From Paragyromitra xinjiangensis (lineage: Eukaryota; Ascomycota; Pezizomycetes; Pezizales; Discinaceae), in the NCBI GenBank assembly GCA_038503065.1, contig JBCAMK010000019.1, positions 1,178,001 through 1,242,000 on the forward strand: a stretch of DNA of 64,000 nucleotides. Direction: 5' to 3'. The position numbers and the translations under genes were made by a program. Positions within the stretch are counted from its first letter, which is position 1; every line of letters starts with the position of its first letter. This document shows, piece after piece, positions 25,507-36,017 of this stretch. A model generated the notes under the pieces. The model was not told the origin of the DNA. It searched no databases and was given only the letters and a program-made list of their open reading frames with translations.

Positions 25507-25959
25507 ATGAGTCAAAATAAGGTTAGAGCCCTAAGATTATTGATAAAGCTTTTGCATTGGGAATTTTAACCTTACAATTTTTTTCCGAAAAACAGGACTC
25601 TGGCCTAAAAGATGGTGGCTTTGATGTTGTTGGTGGCAGCGTTATGTTCACCCGAGCTGCGTCCCCTTCGTTGACCCCTCACGAAGTGAGCACAAAAGAG
25701 ATCACAAATACAAGGTAGGAAATTAGAAGAGTCTCCCTCTAACTTACGACTATGCTTAATTTCATATATGAATAATAACAGGGGTGGCGCTACGCCAACG
25801 CATTGGCGTTGCCACAACCCGAAAGGCCTGTCGGAAGAACGTCACTATAACGGGCTAAATTTAATACTTCTACATGAGACTTGCACTGAGCATGATTGTC
25901 AACACCCCCGTTGTTCGATTTGCCCAACTAGCGTTGAAGATGAGAATGCCTCCGACTAA
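25507..25959 (+). CDS. Small Cys-rich protein, paralogue B
   Basis: Proposed three exons: 25507-25521, 25596-25714, 25782-25959. Introns of 74 and 67 nt, the second with CTAAC and ending AACAG, keep frame and give 103 aa starting MSQNKDSG. The C-terminal half reads THWRCHN, a loop, then LLHETCTEHDCQHPRCSIC, matching the H-x2-C-x3-C-x3-RC-x2-C signature of the neighbouring paralogues. The second Cys of the first pair is missing (WRCHNPK), so one metal ligand may be lost. The 15-nt first exon and its GTTAGA donor are the weakest part; the third exon is well supported by similarity to the other three genes. Function unknown. Confidence 0.5.
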
Positions 25960-27172
25960 CATGAACGGGATCTATGAGTTATATTACTAGATGATTTGTT
26001 AGTTATTCTTTTTTTCTTTTCCTTACTTTTGGTGTTAGGTATCGCTATAGAATGTAAATTTGGCAAATTTGGTTTGAAAATTTGAATCACTAGTCCGCTG
26101 ATAAGGATCATTGCCCCATACCCTAGATTCCAGTTTGAAGCATGTGCTGTTGCTACTTACCGTCTTAATTGAGTAGAGCAGACTGTCACACAAGACGTTC
26201 AAAATTTCCTTCTCCAGTAAAGCGGCAAAAAGGAGGGGGATGTTTGAGGTCGTTTACTTGACAAGACGATTCGTGGCCGTCCGCTGTACTAAATTACTCC
26301 GGTAGTGATTGCTAATAAATCAAATCTAAGTATATATGTGAAACACTACAGCTGTGTATTTTGAGCTAGTAACAAAAAACCAGCTCAAAAATGAAAGTTC
26401 ACCATCATTAAGCCTAGTGGAAAAGAGATTTCTATAGTGAAAACATCAGTAGGGGTTTGCCTTCCGTGATCTACCTTCGCGCTTGTTGATCTCGGGAGTG
26501 TACTTTTGCAAGCCGCGTAAGCCCCAAGTTTCATCTTAATGATGTATCTTCCAAGATATCTCATATACATATGCATGTAGTACATGTTTTTTTTCGAGGG
26601 GTGTGGTTAGAGGGTCTAGATGTTTGCGAGGGGGAAGTTTTTTTTTTGAGACATGTTTCTTCCAAGACCCACACCCGAGGATTTTAGGAGGGTTCTATTC
26701 TAGTTTTTTTAATTGCTAACTGAGAAATACAGTTTCACGTATTAACAGTGGTTAGGTTGGGTGTTTTAATCCCCCTCTGTGTACGTGCCCGACGGATTTT
26801 CATTTTCGTTTGCTCTGGAACCCAGCTGCAGAGGAAACAGTGCATGGGCTAGGATGCTGATGTTAAAATAAGGTGTGGCGGGGTCGGCTGCTACTCATAA
26901 CAGCGGGTGGCTGTTCAGAAAAACTTAGGTAGGCGATGACAACCTGCATTGATTTACCTTAAGCTTCGTAATCCGCTTCATAAGCCGCATCTTATTTCAA
27001 CCTCTTAGCGTATCGCCGGCTATTGCTGGTCAAAGTGTATAGATCATTCAGATAACACAGCATCGGCATATCAGTCGATTTAGTCCCGAGGCAAGAATAT
27101 AAGGTGTCGCATTCGTGGCATCAGTCTATGAATGACTAAAGCTAGCCTATAATGGTACCCCTTTTTAAGAAG
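25960..27172. other. Intergenic, no gene seen
   Basis: No coding signal. T-rich runs near 26580-26660 flank an imperfect inverted repeat that is too weak to call. Confidence 0.5.
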
Positions 27173-27334
27173 TAGACGCCTTCACGGTCCACCCGGACAC
27201 CCCCCTCACCCGGACAGACGATGATTGGTTAATATTTGGTAGAGAATTCCTGCTTGAGCAGCAAAGAAGCCGGTTGCAACGCCAGAAACTTTCCTATTCC
27301 CGTTAGCTGTCCGGGTGGACCGTGAAGGTGTCTA
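27173..27334. mobile_element. Miniature inverted-repeat element, family 1 copy a
   Basis: A 162-bp element bounded by TA dinucleotides. The ends are near-perfect inverted repeats beginning TAGACGCCTTCACGGTCCAC; the left end has an extra copy of the CACCCGGACA subrepeat. The interior is the reverse complement of the copy at 63318-63496, so the two are members of one family inserted in opposite orientation. TA flanks suggest mobilisation by a Tc1/mariner- or pogo/Fot1-type transposase. No transposase is encoded. Confidence 0.85.
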
Positions 27335-29336
27335 TTTGAATTGCTTCTGCGTGGTAATAATTTATCTGGAACCTGTTCCTACCTAGATTATAGTATGAGG
27401 TGAGGATTCGCGCATAAAGGTCAGGTCTACCTGGTCAGCGTAACTAATTTCACGACCCCGAGCAAGATCCCCATGACTCTTATGTTATTAATTGGCGGGA
27501 GGATAATCAGTACTAAGATAGATATGGAAATCGGTAAGACGAATGCCTAAGCACTAGCGCCAAGAAACGGGTCTACTAACGAGACACCTGGTAACCTAGG
27601 TCGTACGGGTGCGAACGTTCTAAATTTTTGACTGTATACGTGACCCAAGAATATGTTCCCACAAAAAATTTGGTTATGACTCTGGTAAACAAGCCTGGTA
27701 ACTTATTCTCACCTCACGTATATGTGAGCCGCTAAAGCCTTATAATGGAGCGGTTAGCGGAGAAAGGGACAAATGACCTGTTCCTGTTGCATGTATTGCT
27801 GTAGACCCATAGAAGAGGCACTCAGCCCTGTCTACTCTCAACGGTTTGCCAAAATAAGCTTCAGTGCTAATTTTATCTGACGCAGCAAGCTCCGAACCTG
27901 TTGGTTTCAACGCCGCTCTAAAGGTGCGCAAAACCGTATCGTCATAGCTGGGACTAGTACTGTTATTGCGCACATTCGAGTGCCACTGCCTGCCGATCTA
28001 GAGTAAATGATGCCTCTGAACAACTTAAGCCAACCATTTTACCGGAAACCAGGTACTTTTACGGTCACCTCAAAGCGCATGGGGGCTTGTGTCGGATCTA
28101 CGAGAGGAGTCTATGATAACTTTTGTAGGATTGGGCTCCTCTGAGTAATTCGCTTGTGATATTGCTAAATGGAGTGACAGTATTAAAGGTTGCTTAGGTT
28201 CGTCGAAGTTTTTTAGGTTAGCGGGAAGTCCCGGGCAACGACTGTCCCTTCCAGGGAACGAATATTTAGCGCTGAGGGTGGTAAGGTTGCGTTTCCCGAG
28301 TGATAAGCGGTGATACTAAGTTTTCCCTGCAAGTATTTGGTCTCGGGCCTGAAGTTCTCCTGTCAGCCGCAGTACTAGCTAGCCTCGTAGCACCAATTTC
28401 TGTGCCTCCAATGTAATAAAAAGAGTTGAGGGATATTATGACGACGCCGGCTTTGAGTACTAGTCTCGTTAGTGTTAGTTCAGGTGTGATCCTTTAGCAC
28501 GGTCACGGGGCAGTGCATAGTAGGGCTTGTTCAGACCGTGAAATATTCCCAGGGCTGTAAACCTCGATTTAGTGAGACGAATGAACGGATTATAGTAAGT
28601 TTGATTTTCCTTATGCTAGGCAAAAGTTTCTGGGAATTCTTGAATCGCAGATCCCTTATGCTTCCGGATTATCAATCTGCTTGCACCACAAGGGAAACAC
28701 TTGGCCATGGTACTTATGACCAAATTCCGATGAGGCTTCAGCTCGAGAAGGCTAATATCTTTTTCAAACTTATATTTAGCCACTTCTTATACCGTCCTCA
28801 TTTGATGTGTCAATGTCATACGCGAGATCTTTGGTAGGGCTGAAAACTTCAAGGCTCGTAGGTTTCTGATGCGGGTATTCAGGACCATAGTCAAGATCTC
28901 AGGTCCGAGAAGTCGCTGGATCTGGGGGGCTCTATCCCTATTGAAGGGGGGGGGTTCCCAGGTCTTAGTTGGCAAGCTACATGTGTTGGCTGCGTAGGAT
29001 TATTAGTTATAGAAGATCTAAGATAGGTTGTACAGCTCTCACCGCAGAAATTAGAACATTATAATTCATGTTACAAACATTTGCTCTCCTAGTTCTGCAG
29101 GTTCCGTAGAGCTATGCCCTTCCGGGGCTACGGAAGGATTTCCGCTCCTTCACGAGGATATTGTATGTATCAGTTGCAAATGATCCGACTAAACAACCAG
29201 ATACCTGCTTCCCGCCTCGCCTGGAACCTAAAAGGAGGCAAAGTGTACTCAAGCTCAAGTAGTATGCATGGACTACACCCCTCGCCTCGCATACCTTGGG
29301 TTGGAACTTAAATACTCGGCAACACCCCTATAGAGA
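27335..29336. other. Intergenic, no gene seen
   Basis: No recognisable gene. A run of nine G lies near 28946. The end of the region (29300-29336) is the leader of paralogue C, with a TTAAATACT TATA-like motif near 29306. Confidence 0.5.
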
Positions 29337-29735
29337 ATGGATCACAATCAAGCTACTCATCATCGAATCTGCCTACATCGATATCAAGATAAACGTTATT
29401 TTTACGGACGAAATTCACGTACCTTCAGTCCTACAGGTTCACCAAGCTCAACACGAAAGATGCATACTTCCTGCGACATAAACTCGATTGACCATCCACC
29501 CTCCCTCCCATCCCCGGGTACTAGCGATTTGCTATCCAGCGCCCAGCCAGATATCGAGGATGTGATGAATAATACGCCTACAACGCGCAGCAGTCCCATT
29601 AATTGGTACTGTTGCTATTGTAATAAACACAATGGAGGGTGGCAAGGACCATATAACGTAGAGCTGCATGTCACTTGCTTTGTGTGTGAGCAACCCCGCT
29701 GTGGCGGGTGCTCAACTGTCGTTGAAAGTGTGTGA
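29337..29735 (+). CDS. Small Cys-rich protein, paralogue C
   Basis: Single open frame of 132 aa. The C-terminal domain, about residues 92-132, reads NWYCCYCNKHNGG then VELHVTCFVCEQPRCGGC: W-x-C-x2-C, a loop, H-x2-C-x2-C-x3-RC-x2-C. All seven expected ligand positions are present, so this copy should still fold a metal-binding ribbon. The N-terminal 90 residues are polar and disordered (PPSLPSPGTS). An alternative start at Met 42 (29460) would remove a region that looks less protein-like; a short upstream intron is also possible. It is the third of four similar genes in the same orientation. Function unknown. Confidence 0.6.
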   Translation: MDHNQATHHRICLHRYQDKRYFYGRNSRTFSPTGSPSSTRKMHTSCDINSIDHPPSLPSPGTSDLLSSAQPDIEDVMNNTPTTRSSPINWYCCYCNKHNGGWQGPYNVELHVTCFVCEQPRCGGCSTVVESV

Positions 29736-30463
29736 TGGGGGAGATGGTTGGGCTTATAATTAAGGAAGGCTTCGGAGTCTCGGTTCGCGTCTTTGGAACT
29801 TTAGTTTTGTTAGAAGTTTTTGTATGATTAGGGAATTGATGTTATAGAATGTATTCGTTTGTCGTTATAGCTATCTATACCTTAGAGTACGTGGTGTTGG
29901 TGTACTTGGCAAAAGCTTGTTTATCTGCAAGGGAAAAAAATCTACAACAAATTTGAAGACAGTTAGATAAGATTAGATTATGAAGTCCTACATCTCCCGA
30001 GTTCATTCTGTGACTTACCACACACATGTAGTTCTTTCCCTCCACATACGACCATTAACATTTGTAATTACGTCATAAATGACATAGCTAGCTTACATGT
30101 AGTTCAAAGTACAAGTAGCCTAGCATAGTTTATACCACCTGAATCTCGGGGATCATTTGGGGAGGTTCAAAGTACGGCTTCTTAGCGGCTATCTCTGTTG
30201 GGAAGTCCTAGAGATCTTATCGCACTTTGACGGCCCTGGTCGCTATAGGGCTGAAGTCTAGGGGTTAAAAGTTGCGCACCGACTAGACATCTGTGCTCTA
30301 CACAGCCATGATCGAGCTAGCCTGGTGAAAATTTAGCCCAAGTTCTGATGATTTCTTCTGCCTGGGGACGGTGAGCTGTTTCATTTCTATAGTGGGTAAT
30401 AGTTATACGTCGGACTAAGCCTTGATAAGTGACGGGGGTTTTTTGTCGTCGAGATTAAGCCTG
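29736..30463. other. Intergenic, no gene seen
   Basis: Holds the 3' flank of paralogue C and otherwise nothing recognisable. Confidence 0.5.
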
Positions 30464-30988
30464 CTAGAACAGTTCCACAATTTTCGACCTGCGAACTTCC
30501 CGCCTCAAGAGTAGCATGAGCTGCCGAATTAGTTTCTTGAAAATTCCCTGCCACTCGTGCACTAAATAGTTTCGGGGCTTCAACTGGACCTGGGCTTGCC
30601 TATTCGCCTTACTATGGATCAACTTTTCGCAGCCAGTACTACATGCTTTAGTCGTCGTGGATTTGCGAACTTTTGCGTCATACTTCGAAGGGTTATGTAG
30701 CTCTGCAGTGATGCAAAATAGGCAGTGCGCTCGATCCAGCTCGTGATGGTCAGCAGTGCAAGTCGGTGTTTCTGCGGACTCAACGCTTGCCTTAATGAGA
30801 GAAAAAAGGTTTAAAAGACTTACCATCCTTCCACTACTAGTTTTCCAAGAGTTCATCACCATAAGATATAAAGTCCACTCTTCGACAGCTCCGGCCTCAA
30901 AATCTAGATCGGTATCCCATTTAGAGCGCTTATATCGACACAACAAAAGCCCTCCACTAAAGACTCGCCTGAAAAAGCTTTCCTTCAT
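30464..30988 (-). CDS. Hypothetical 174-aa protein, uncertain
   Basis: An ATG-initiated open frame of 174 codons divergent from paralogue D, with 163 bp between start codons. It has several Cys and His residues in the middle (CTADHHELDRAHCLFC) and a basic C-terminal third, but no family is recognised. A perfect GTAAGT donor followed by TTTTAAAC, a pyrimidine run and ATTAAG lies inside the frame on the coding strand (about 30797-30829). At 33 nt this is shorter than usual fungal introns, and the frame stays open either way. It could be real, a relic, or chance. Confidence 0.25.
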   Translation of the reverse strand: MKESFFRRVFSGGLLLCRYKRSKWDTDLDFEAGAVEEWTLYLMVMNSWKTSSGRMVSLLNLFSLIKASVESAETPTCTADHHELDRAHCLFCITAELHNPSKYDAKVRKSTTTKACSTGCEKLIHSKANRQAQVQLKPRNYLVHEWQGIFKKLIRQLMLLLRREVRRSKIVELF

Positions 30989-31151
30989 ATAGCCGTGGGT
31001 TTTCCCGATTCTCCTACACCAAGCTCACCAACATCAACTTTTCCTCAAGTCAATACCCCTGATCGAAGCCATTTCTTGCGATAAGTCTTGGTTACCCCAG
31101 TTTACACTCAACAGCCCCCAGGCTCATTGGATTGAATACAATCCAAGTAAA

Positions 31152-31313
31152 ATGGCTGCTGTTGAGAAAGCCTGGTACTGCCATAAGTGCAAAGAGGCCG
31201 ATGGTGTAGTTACCGGACCAATGCTTATTGCCAACCATGCAGCATGCTATGAATGTCAACATCCTCGCTGTGATTCCTGCAAGGTAGAACGTGTACCAAA
31301 AGAACGCATGTGA
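31152..31313 (+). CDS. Small Cys-rich protein, paralogue D
   Basis: A 53-aa frame starting MAAVEKAWYCHKCKEADG and ending at TGA 31311-31313. It consists almost wholly of the domain: W-Y-C-x2-C, a 16-residue loop with GPM, then NHAACYECQHPRCDSC (H-x2-C-x2-C-x3-RC-x2-C). All ligand positions are kept, and it is the cleanest member of the local family. The reading frame stays open upstream to a possible acceptor (ACCCCAG near 31100), so a short upstream exon cannot be excluded. Similar small proteins with W-x-C-x2-C and C-x2-C-xHxxC-x2-C patterns occur in many Pezizomycotina without known function; this is recollection, not a search result. Confidence 0.6.
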   Translation: MAAVEKAWYCHKCKEADGVVTGPMLIANHAACYECQHPRCDSCKVERVPKERM

Positions 31314-34300
31314 TCAAGTGGCTGTTCGTACGTTCATCCAGTCTCAATTTTAGTGATCGAGATACCCTACCTTCAGGGCAGATATACTTGAGATGGCCGA
31401 TATTCTTATTGTTTGTTTTATGATTGGCCACTGTCGAGAGGTGTTAGCGGTTGAGACATCTACTTTCGATCTGGATAGTTTCTTTTGCTTTTAGATGGGT
31501 CGTTCCGATCGCGATATCTGGATTTAGGCGTTCTGATTTTTGTTCCTAGACTGTTTATTTCGTTTGCGCCTTCAGTAGGGGAAAATTTCAGAACTCATGA
31601 CCTTCAGCTTATTCTTACTCAAATGGAAGGTTATCTCACCGTATAGATCGTGGGGCATCGCATCGGCCCGTATCGGTGTTCCTTATGAAGAGTCGACAAT
31701 AGTTTGCGTAACTCTAAGTAATCATATAACACTAAAATGCCAAGGATATTTCCTATTTTAGTTTATAAATTCTTAGGACCATATTTCCCTAGAACTCTCC
31801 CCTATAGCTAGTCCGTGCCAATATATATATACTAGTGCAGCTTCTTTAGTTTGAATCTCAAGCTTCAGTCCTTGTACTCATATTTCGAGCGGGGTAGGGG
31901 CGAAAATGCAGCTAGTCTGTATCAGAGGCGGTGGTCGAAGACTAACTCTCGTTTAGTAATTCTCTATCGCCCTCACAAGGAAAGTAAGAACATCAAGCTT
32001 CTAGCCCCTAGTCCTCGCGCAGGAGGGATTTCCTCCAGAGGTTCTCGTACACGAACTCAAGTGAGGTACCTCGCCGAGTTCACTCGCGGAAATATTATAT
32101 ACCTATAGGGCCCTTTGTAGAAAAAATTCCGGAGGCGAGCTAAAAAAGCGAGCTGCGCGGACACTGGGTTTAGGGGTAGCTACCTTGCCGAAGTCTCGCA
32201 CCATGTGAGTAGCTATAAGCTGTAAATCCCTGCATTTATTGGTTATCGACGCGAATACCAGACTAACTATGATAAATACCATGAGTTACTAACCGGCATG
32301 CCTCCTGGGCTTATAGGCGTTGCAATATGCCATGAGCTAGCTGTATAAATAGCCCAGCACGTATAGTCCCAGAAACGGTACCAATGTCAATAAACTTAGC
32401 TGTCGAGACTATCGGTGCTAGATATAGAATGAAAATAGAAGTTATGTATTGTTTTCATCTGATCGCGCCAGTCTGCTTGTCAAACATTCAAGTAATTAAA
32501 CCCACAGACACCCTCGATAGAAATAAAAGAACTGATGGTATAGTCTGCTAACCTTTATAAACAAACTCTCCGACTTCCCGTTGTCTGGGCTCTCTGATTC
32601 TCTCTGATTTTCTCTAAGGTTCGAAATTTTGGACAAGCATCTTGAATTAAATTCCACCTAGGCTTTGAATATGCTTATAATTCAATATCTACTAAGACCT
32701 AAATGATGTTTAGTTTTGTGGATATTGCATTTATTGCATTTATTGCCCACCCCTTTGTCAATAAAAAGAGCTTTTGAAACCCTTACCACGTGCACATACG
32801 TGAGGATGATATATAGATGCGAAACAGTATCAGCTAGGTAACGTAGCATGTGCTAGACCTAACAATAGTGTAATGATACAAATTTTCGTAGATGAATGTA
32901 TTTTGGCCTTAGTAATACAACCCATACTAGCTATAGCAGTGGGTAGAATTTGTTCCGATGCTGGTTGGTAGGTATCGTTGGAGAGGTTAGGCCCTGAGGA
33001 TATCGATCTAGAGCGAAGGTACTAGTAGGACTTTATGTATGTGCACCAGTAGATCTCAGATTTGTCGTATTAATATATCTCTTGCTTTTTAACAATAGCA
33101 TTTTACGTTCTACGTATACCAACTAACACTAGAATGGAGTAATAAGATTACGCATGTGATACCTTGCATAACTCCAGGGCAGCCCAAAATATATGTACAA
33201 CTGTAGAGTGCACAAGTGATGCCTGTAGCGCGTGATTAACGTAGTACGTAGGCAACAAAAGACAGCAGGATGGTATGCAGGGGACAAGGTTGGTGCTTGG
33301 AGGCTGAAGCATGAGTGGCCACCCCCGCACCCCCAATTTTAAATTTACCGAAGGACCTACTAGCTTTGGTTTAATACAGCATCAGTTTAATATATTCATG
33401 ATCAGGCGTGAAGGTTTCAGAGCGCTCCATCCCAACCCAGGTCATCGGTTACATTCCTTGTTGGGATCAATAGTGATAAGACACGTGGGCACTCCTTACT
33501 TGAAATTTGAAATCCACGGTTCTTTATCCCAAACAAACCCCCGTGGCTAGGCATAGCCCACCGAGAAGTTGTCTTGGATAGTTGAGGGTTCGAGCGAGTC
33601 TGACGAGTTGAGCAGTGGCCATGGACTCTAGTGTCTTTAGATATTCACTAGATATTTAGCATAATCGCAGCCACAGTATTTATGATCACACAGAATACCA
33701 AACCGCTCTAAAACCTGAGTTCATCTATAACTGTACAGTAACAATAAAGTTGCACACGTAACACGCTATGGAGAAATGAGCAGTTATGTGCTAGAAAAGC
33801 AAACAGATAACCAGGATTTCTTTCATTATATCCAGTTTACTTTAGTTGTAGTTTTGTACTAGTTAATGTTAGATCTCCTTAAAGTTTCCAGTACCTGGTG
33901 GGTACTGGTGCTCGAGTGTACTAGTGCTCAGTAGTGGGGTAAACTCGTCAACCTGTTTGTTCTTAGCATCATGAATTCAGATCAGCAGTCTGATGCTTTT
34001 TCTGATGAAAAAGGAACTTATAAGTGTAGTTAGATTGAAGCAAATCAAAAATCGCTACTAGAAAAACTACATATATTTTATGTCCTATATGTCTGCTATG
34101 AGCGGTACGAGAGTCAGGTGTATAGAAACCGTAGGGTAGAATTTGATATATATAGCTTTGTATGCATAGTTAGCTGTAAAACAGATAACCTTCCCATTTC
34201 ATTTTTATATAACGACCCTATAAGCCCTCAAAAGCCATAGCCAGTAACCAGCCCATGGCTATTGTTATGAGGTTTTAATTCTAGGAACCTCTCTTAAATA

Positions 34301-34786
34301 TAAACCATCCAGAAGCCCCTACCGCTTTCAGAGCAAGCTACCTTCAAATTTCATACAAAACCATACGTATATACCCTCAATCCAGGCTTGCACGGTATAT
34401 GCGGGCCCAATCTACTTCGACGAAGAATGCATTTCCGGATCTAGGAGTATCTGTTCCGTTATCAACTAGGCAAGATCCTAACGACCGTTGGTGTGATAGA
34501 ATACATCAAGTAGATTCCCCACACAAACTAGTATTGTCAACCTATGCAGTACACATCCTCTAGGAATACTTCCTATCAAAAAGCCCTACACGAGAAACTT
34601 GTAGGTCTGGTGATTCTGGCCTTGAGATATTTACAGCAATACTAGCGACAAATACTCAAACTTTGGATATCAACCCAGGACTATCTTCGAATCGTAAATT
34701 TTGAATCACTCTATACCAGTCCCGGATCCTCCACTCCAAATGTCTTAACACGGTTTCATCCGCTTATCAGGGGAACTAGTACAAAT
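31314..34786. other. Gene desert, part 1
   Basis: No gene recognised on either strand. Short AT dinucleotide runs occur near 31823-31833, and a tandem TTTATTGCA repeat near 32725-32745. Confidence 0.5.
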
Positions 34787-34848
34787 TAGTTACGGCTAGC
34801 ATGCGTGTATGAAAAATCTATCTATCTATCTATCTAGTTACGGCTAGC
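34787..34848 (+). mobile_element. Tiny retroposon-like insertion with 14-bp target duplication
   Basis: The 14-bp sequence TAGTTACGGCTAGC occurs at 34787-34800 and again at 34835-34848. Between them lie 34 bp starting ATGCGTGTATGAAAAATC and ending in a (TCTA)n tail. A nearly identical 31-bp insert with a different 14-bp duplication lies at 58845-58903. Target duplications of this length and a short-repeat 3' tail are hallmarks of non-LTR retrotransposition; both copies would be extreme 5' truncations or SINE-like. Confidence 0.7.
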
Positions 34849-35857
34849 TTAACCTAACCTTTCTATACTTCCGGATCCGTTTCAGCCGGGGCTCCACAAA
34901 AACATATTGACTAATATCCTCCCAGCCCAACCAACTTTTGCACTCAGCCTCACGACCAAAAGCAAAACCCTGCATTCCCATGCGTGAAGATCTAGATGTT
35001 GTGGACGGCTGAGTTAATTTATCTCCGCCTTAAACACGTATACCCAATTGGAATGAACGTGGCTATATACCAGTAGCCTAATTAAGTAAGAACCTATACT
35101 TCAACTTTTCCTACAAATCGATCATTTCCTATACGTATTCAGACCATTACCACCCTTTAAGATTACGTGGAGGGCATACTTACGGAAAATCTTCCGGTAC
35201 AAGTGCTGATTAGAAACTTTTATGAGACGCTGCAGATACAAATATGCTGCGCCGCCTGAATCTGTACTAGTTGTGTAACCCACGGAGTGTGAAGACCTAT
35301 CAGAGCTCTTCTAACACGACGAAATCGTAGCAGCACAAATCCATCGCACAGCAGTGCTCCTTAGCAGATGTCTCGTACGCAAGCCTTCTCGTTCACTTTG
35401 CTGTTACTCTAGGTAGCAGTCATAAGTAGCGGGGGCGGACGAGCCTTGATACATGCCCCTCGCAGAAAAAATGCTCGAAACTTCACGAAGGTTTCCAAAA
35501 ACCAAAACAGAGCCTCAGGATGTTGTAACCTGGAAACTAGCGGCACACATTACCGCGATAACGAACTAAGAAACAAACCCACATGTCCAACCGGTGGGCA
35601 GAGCGCAAAAGCACTGCCTCTCTAAACAACGCTTGGGCGCCCTAAAGTTAACCCAAACGCTCTCGGATCCAAATGTCTATTTGGTAACAGTGACAACGAA
35701 CGTGGGTACCTAGATTATCACCACCAGCCTCTCAACTGAAGATGGGATGATCATATCCTTCGGCGTAGGCTCCAATGCCTTGCAGTGAGCCTGAAATTTA
35801 AGAGTAGTCTTGCTATGCCCCAAGGCATTTGGGACTATCTATCGTAATAAGAGCAAC
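34849..35857. other. Gene desert, part 2
   Basis: No gene or clear repeat seen. Confidence 0.5.
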
Positions 35858-36017
35858 TACAGTCGCTCCTGGGTCAACGACGAAACTGGGCCAGTGACGA
35901 ACAGCGCTTGAACAGCAGGGAAAACTGGCCCTAAGCCATTAATACTTGTTGCTTTACTCCTCTCTAGACCCCTGTTCGTCACTGGCCTAGTCTCGTCGCT
36001 AACCCAGGAGGACTGTA
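35858..36017. mobile_element. Miniature inverted-repeat element, family 2
   Basis: 160 bp bounded by TA. The ends are inverted repeats of about 45 bp beginning CAGTC and CTCCTGGGT and ending GGCCAGTGACGAACAG, with a few mismatches and a 1-bp gap. The central 60 bp is unique. CAGT-type termini and TA flanks fit Tc1/mariner/pogo MITEs. A minus-strand open frame of 80 codons across it is a by-product. Confidence 0.8.
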
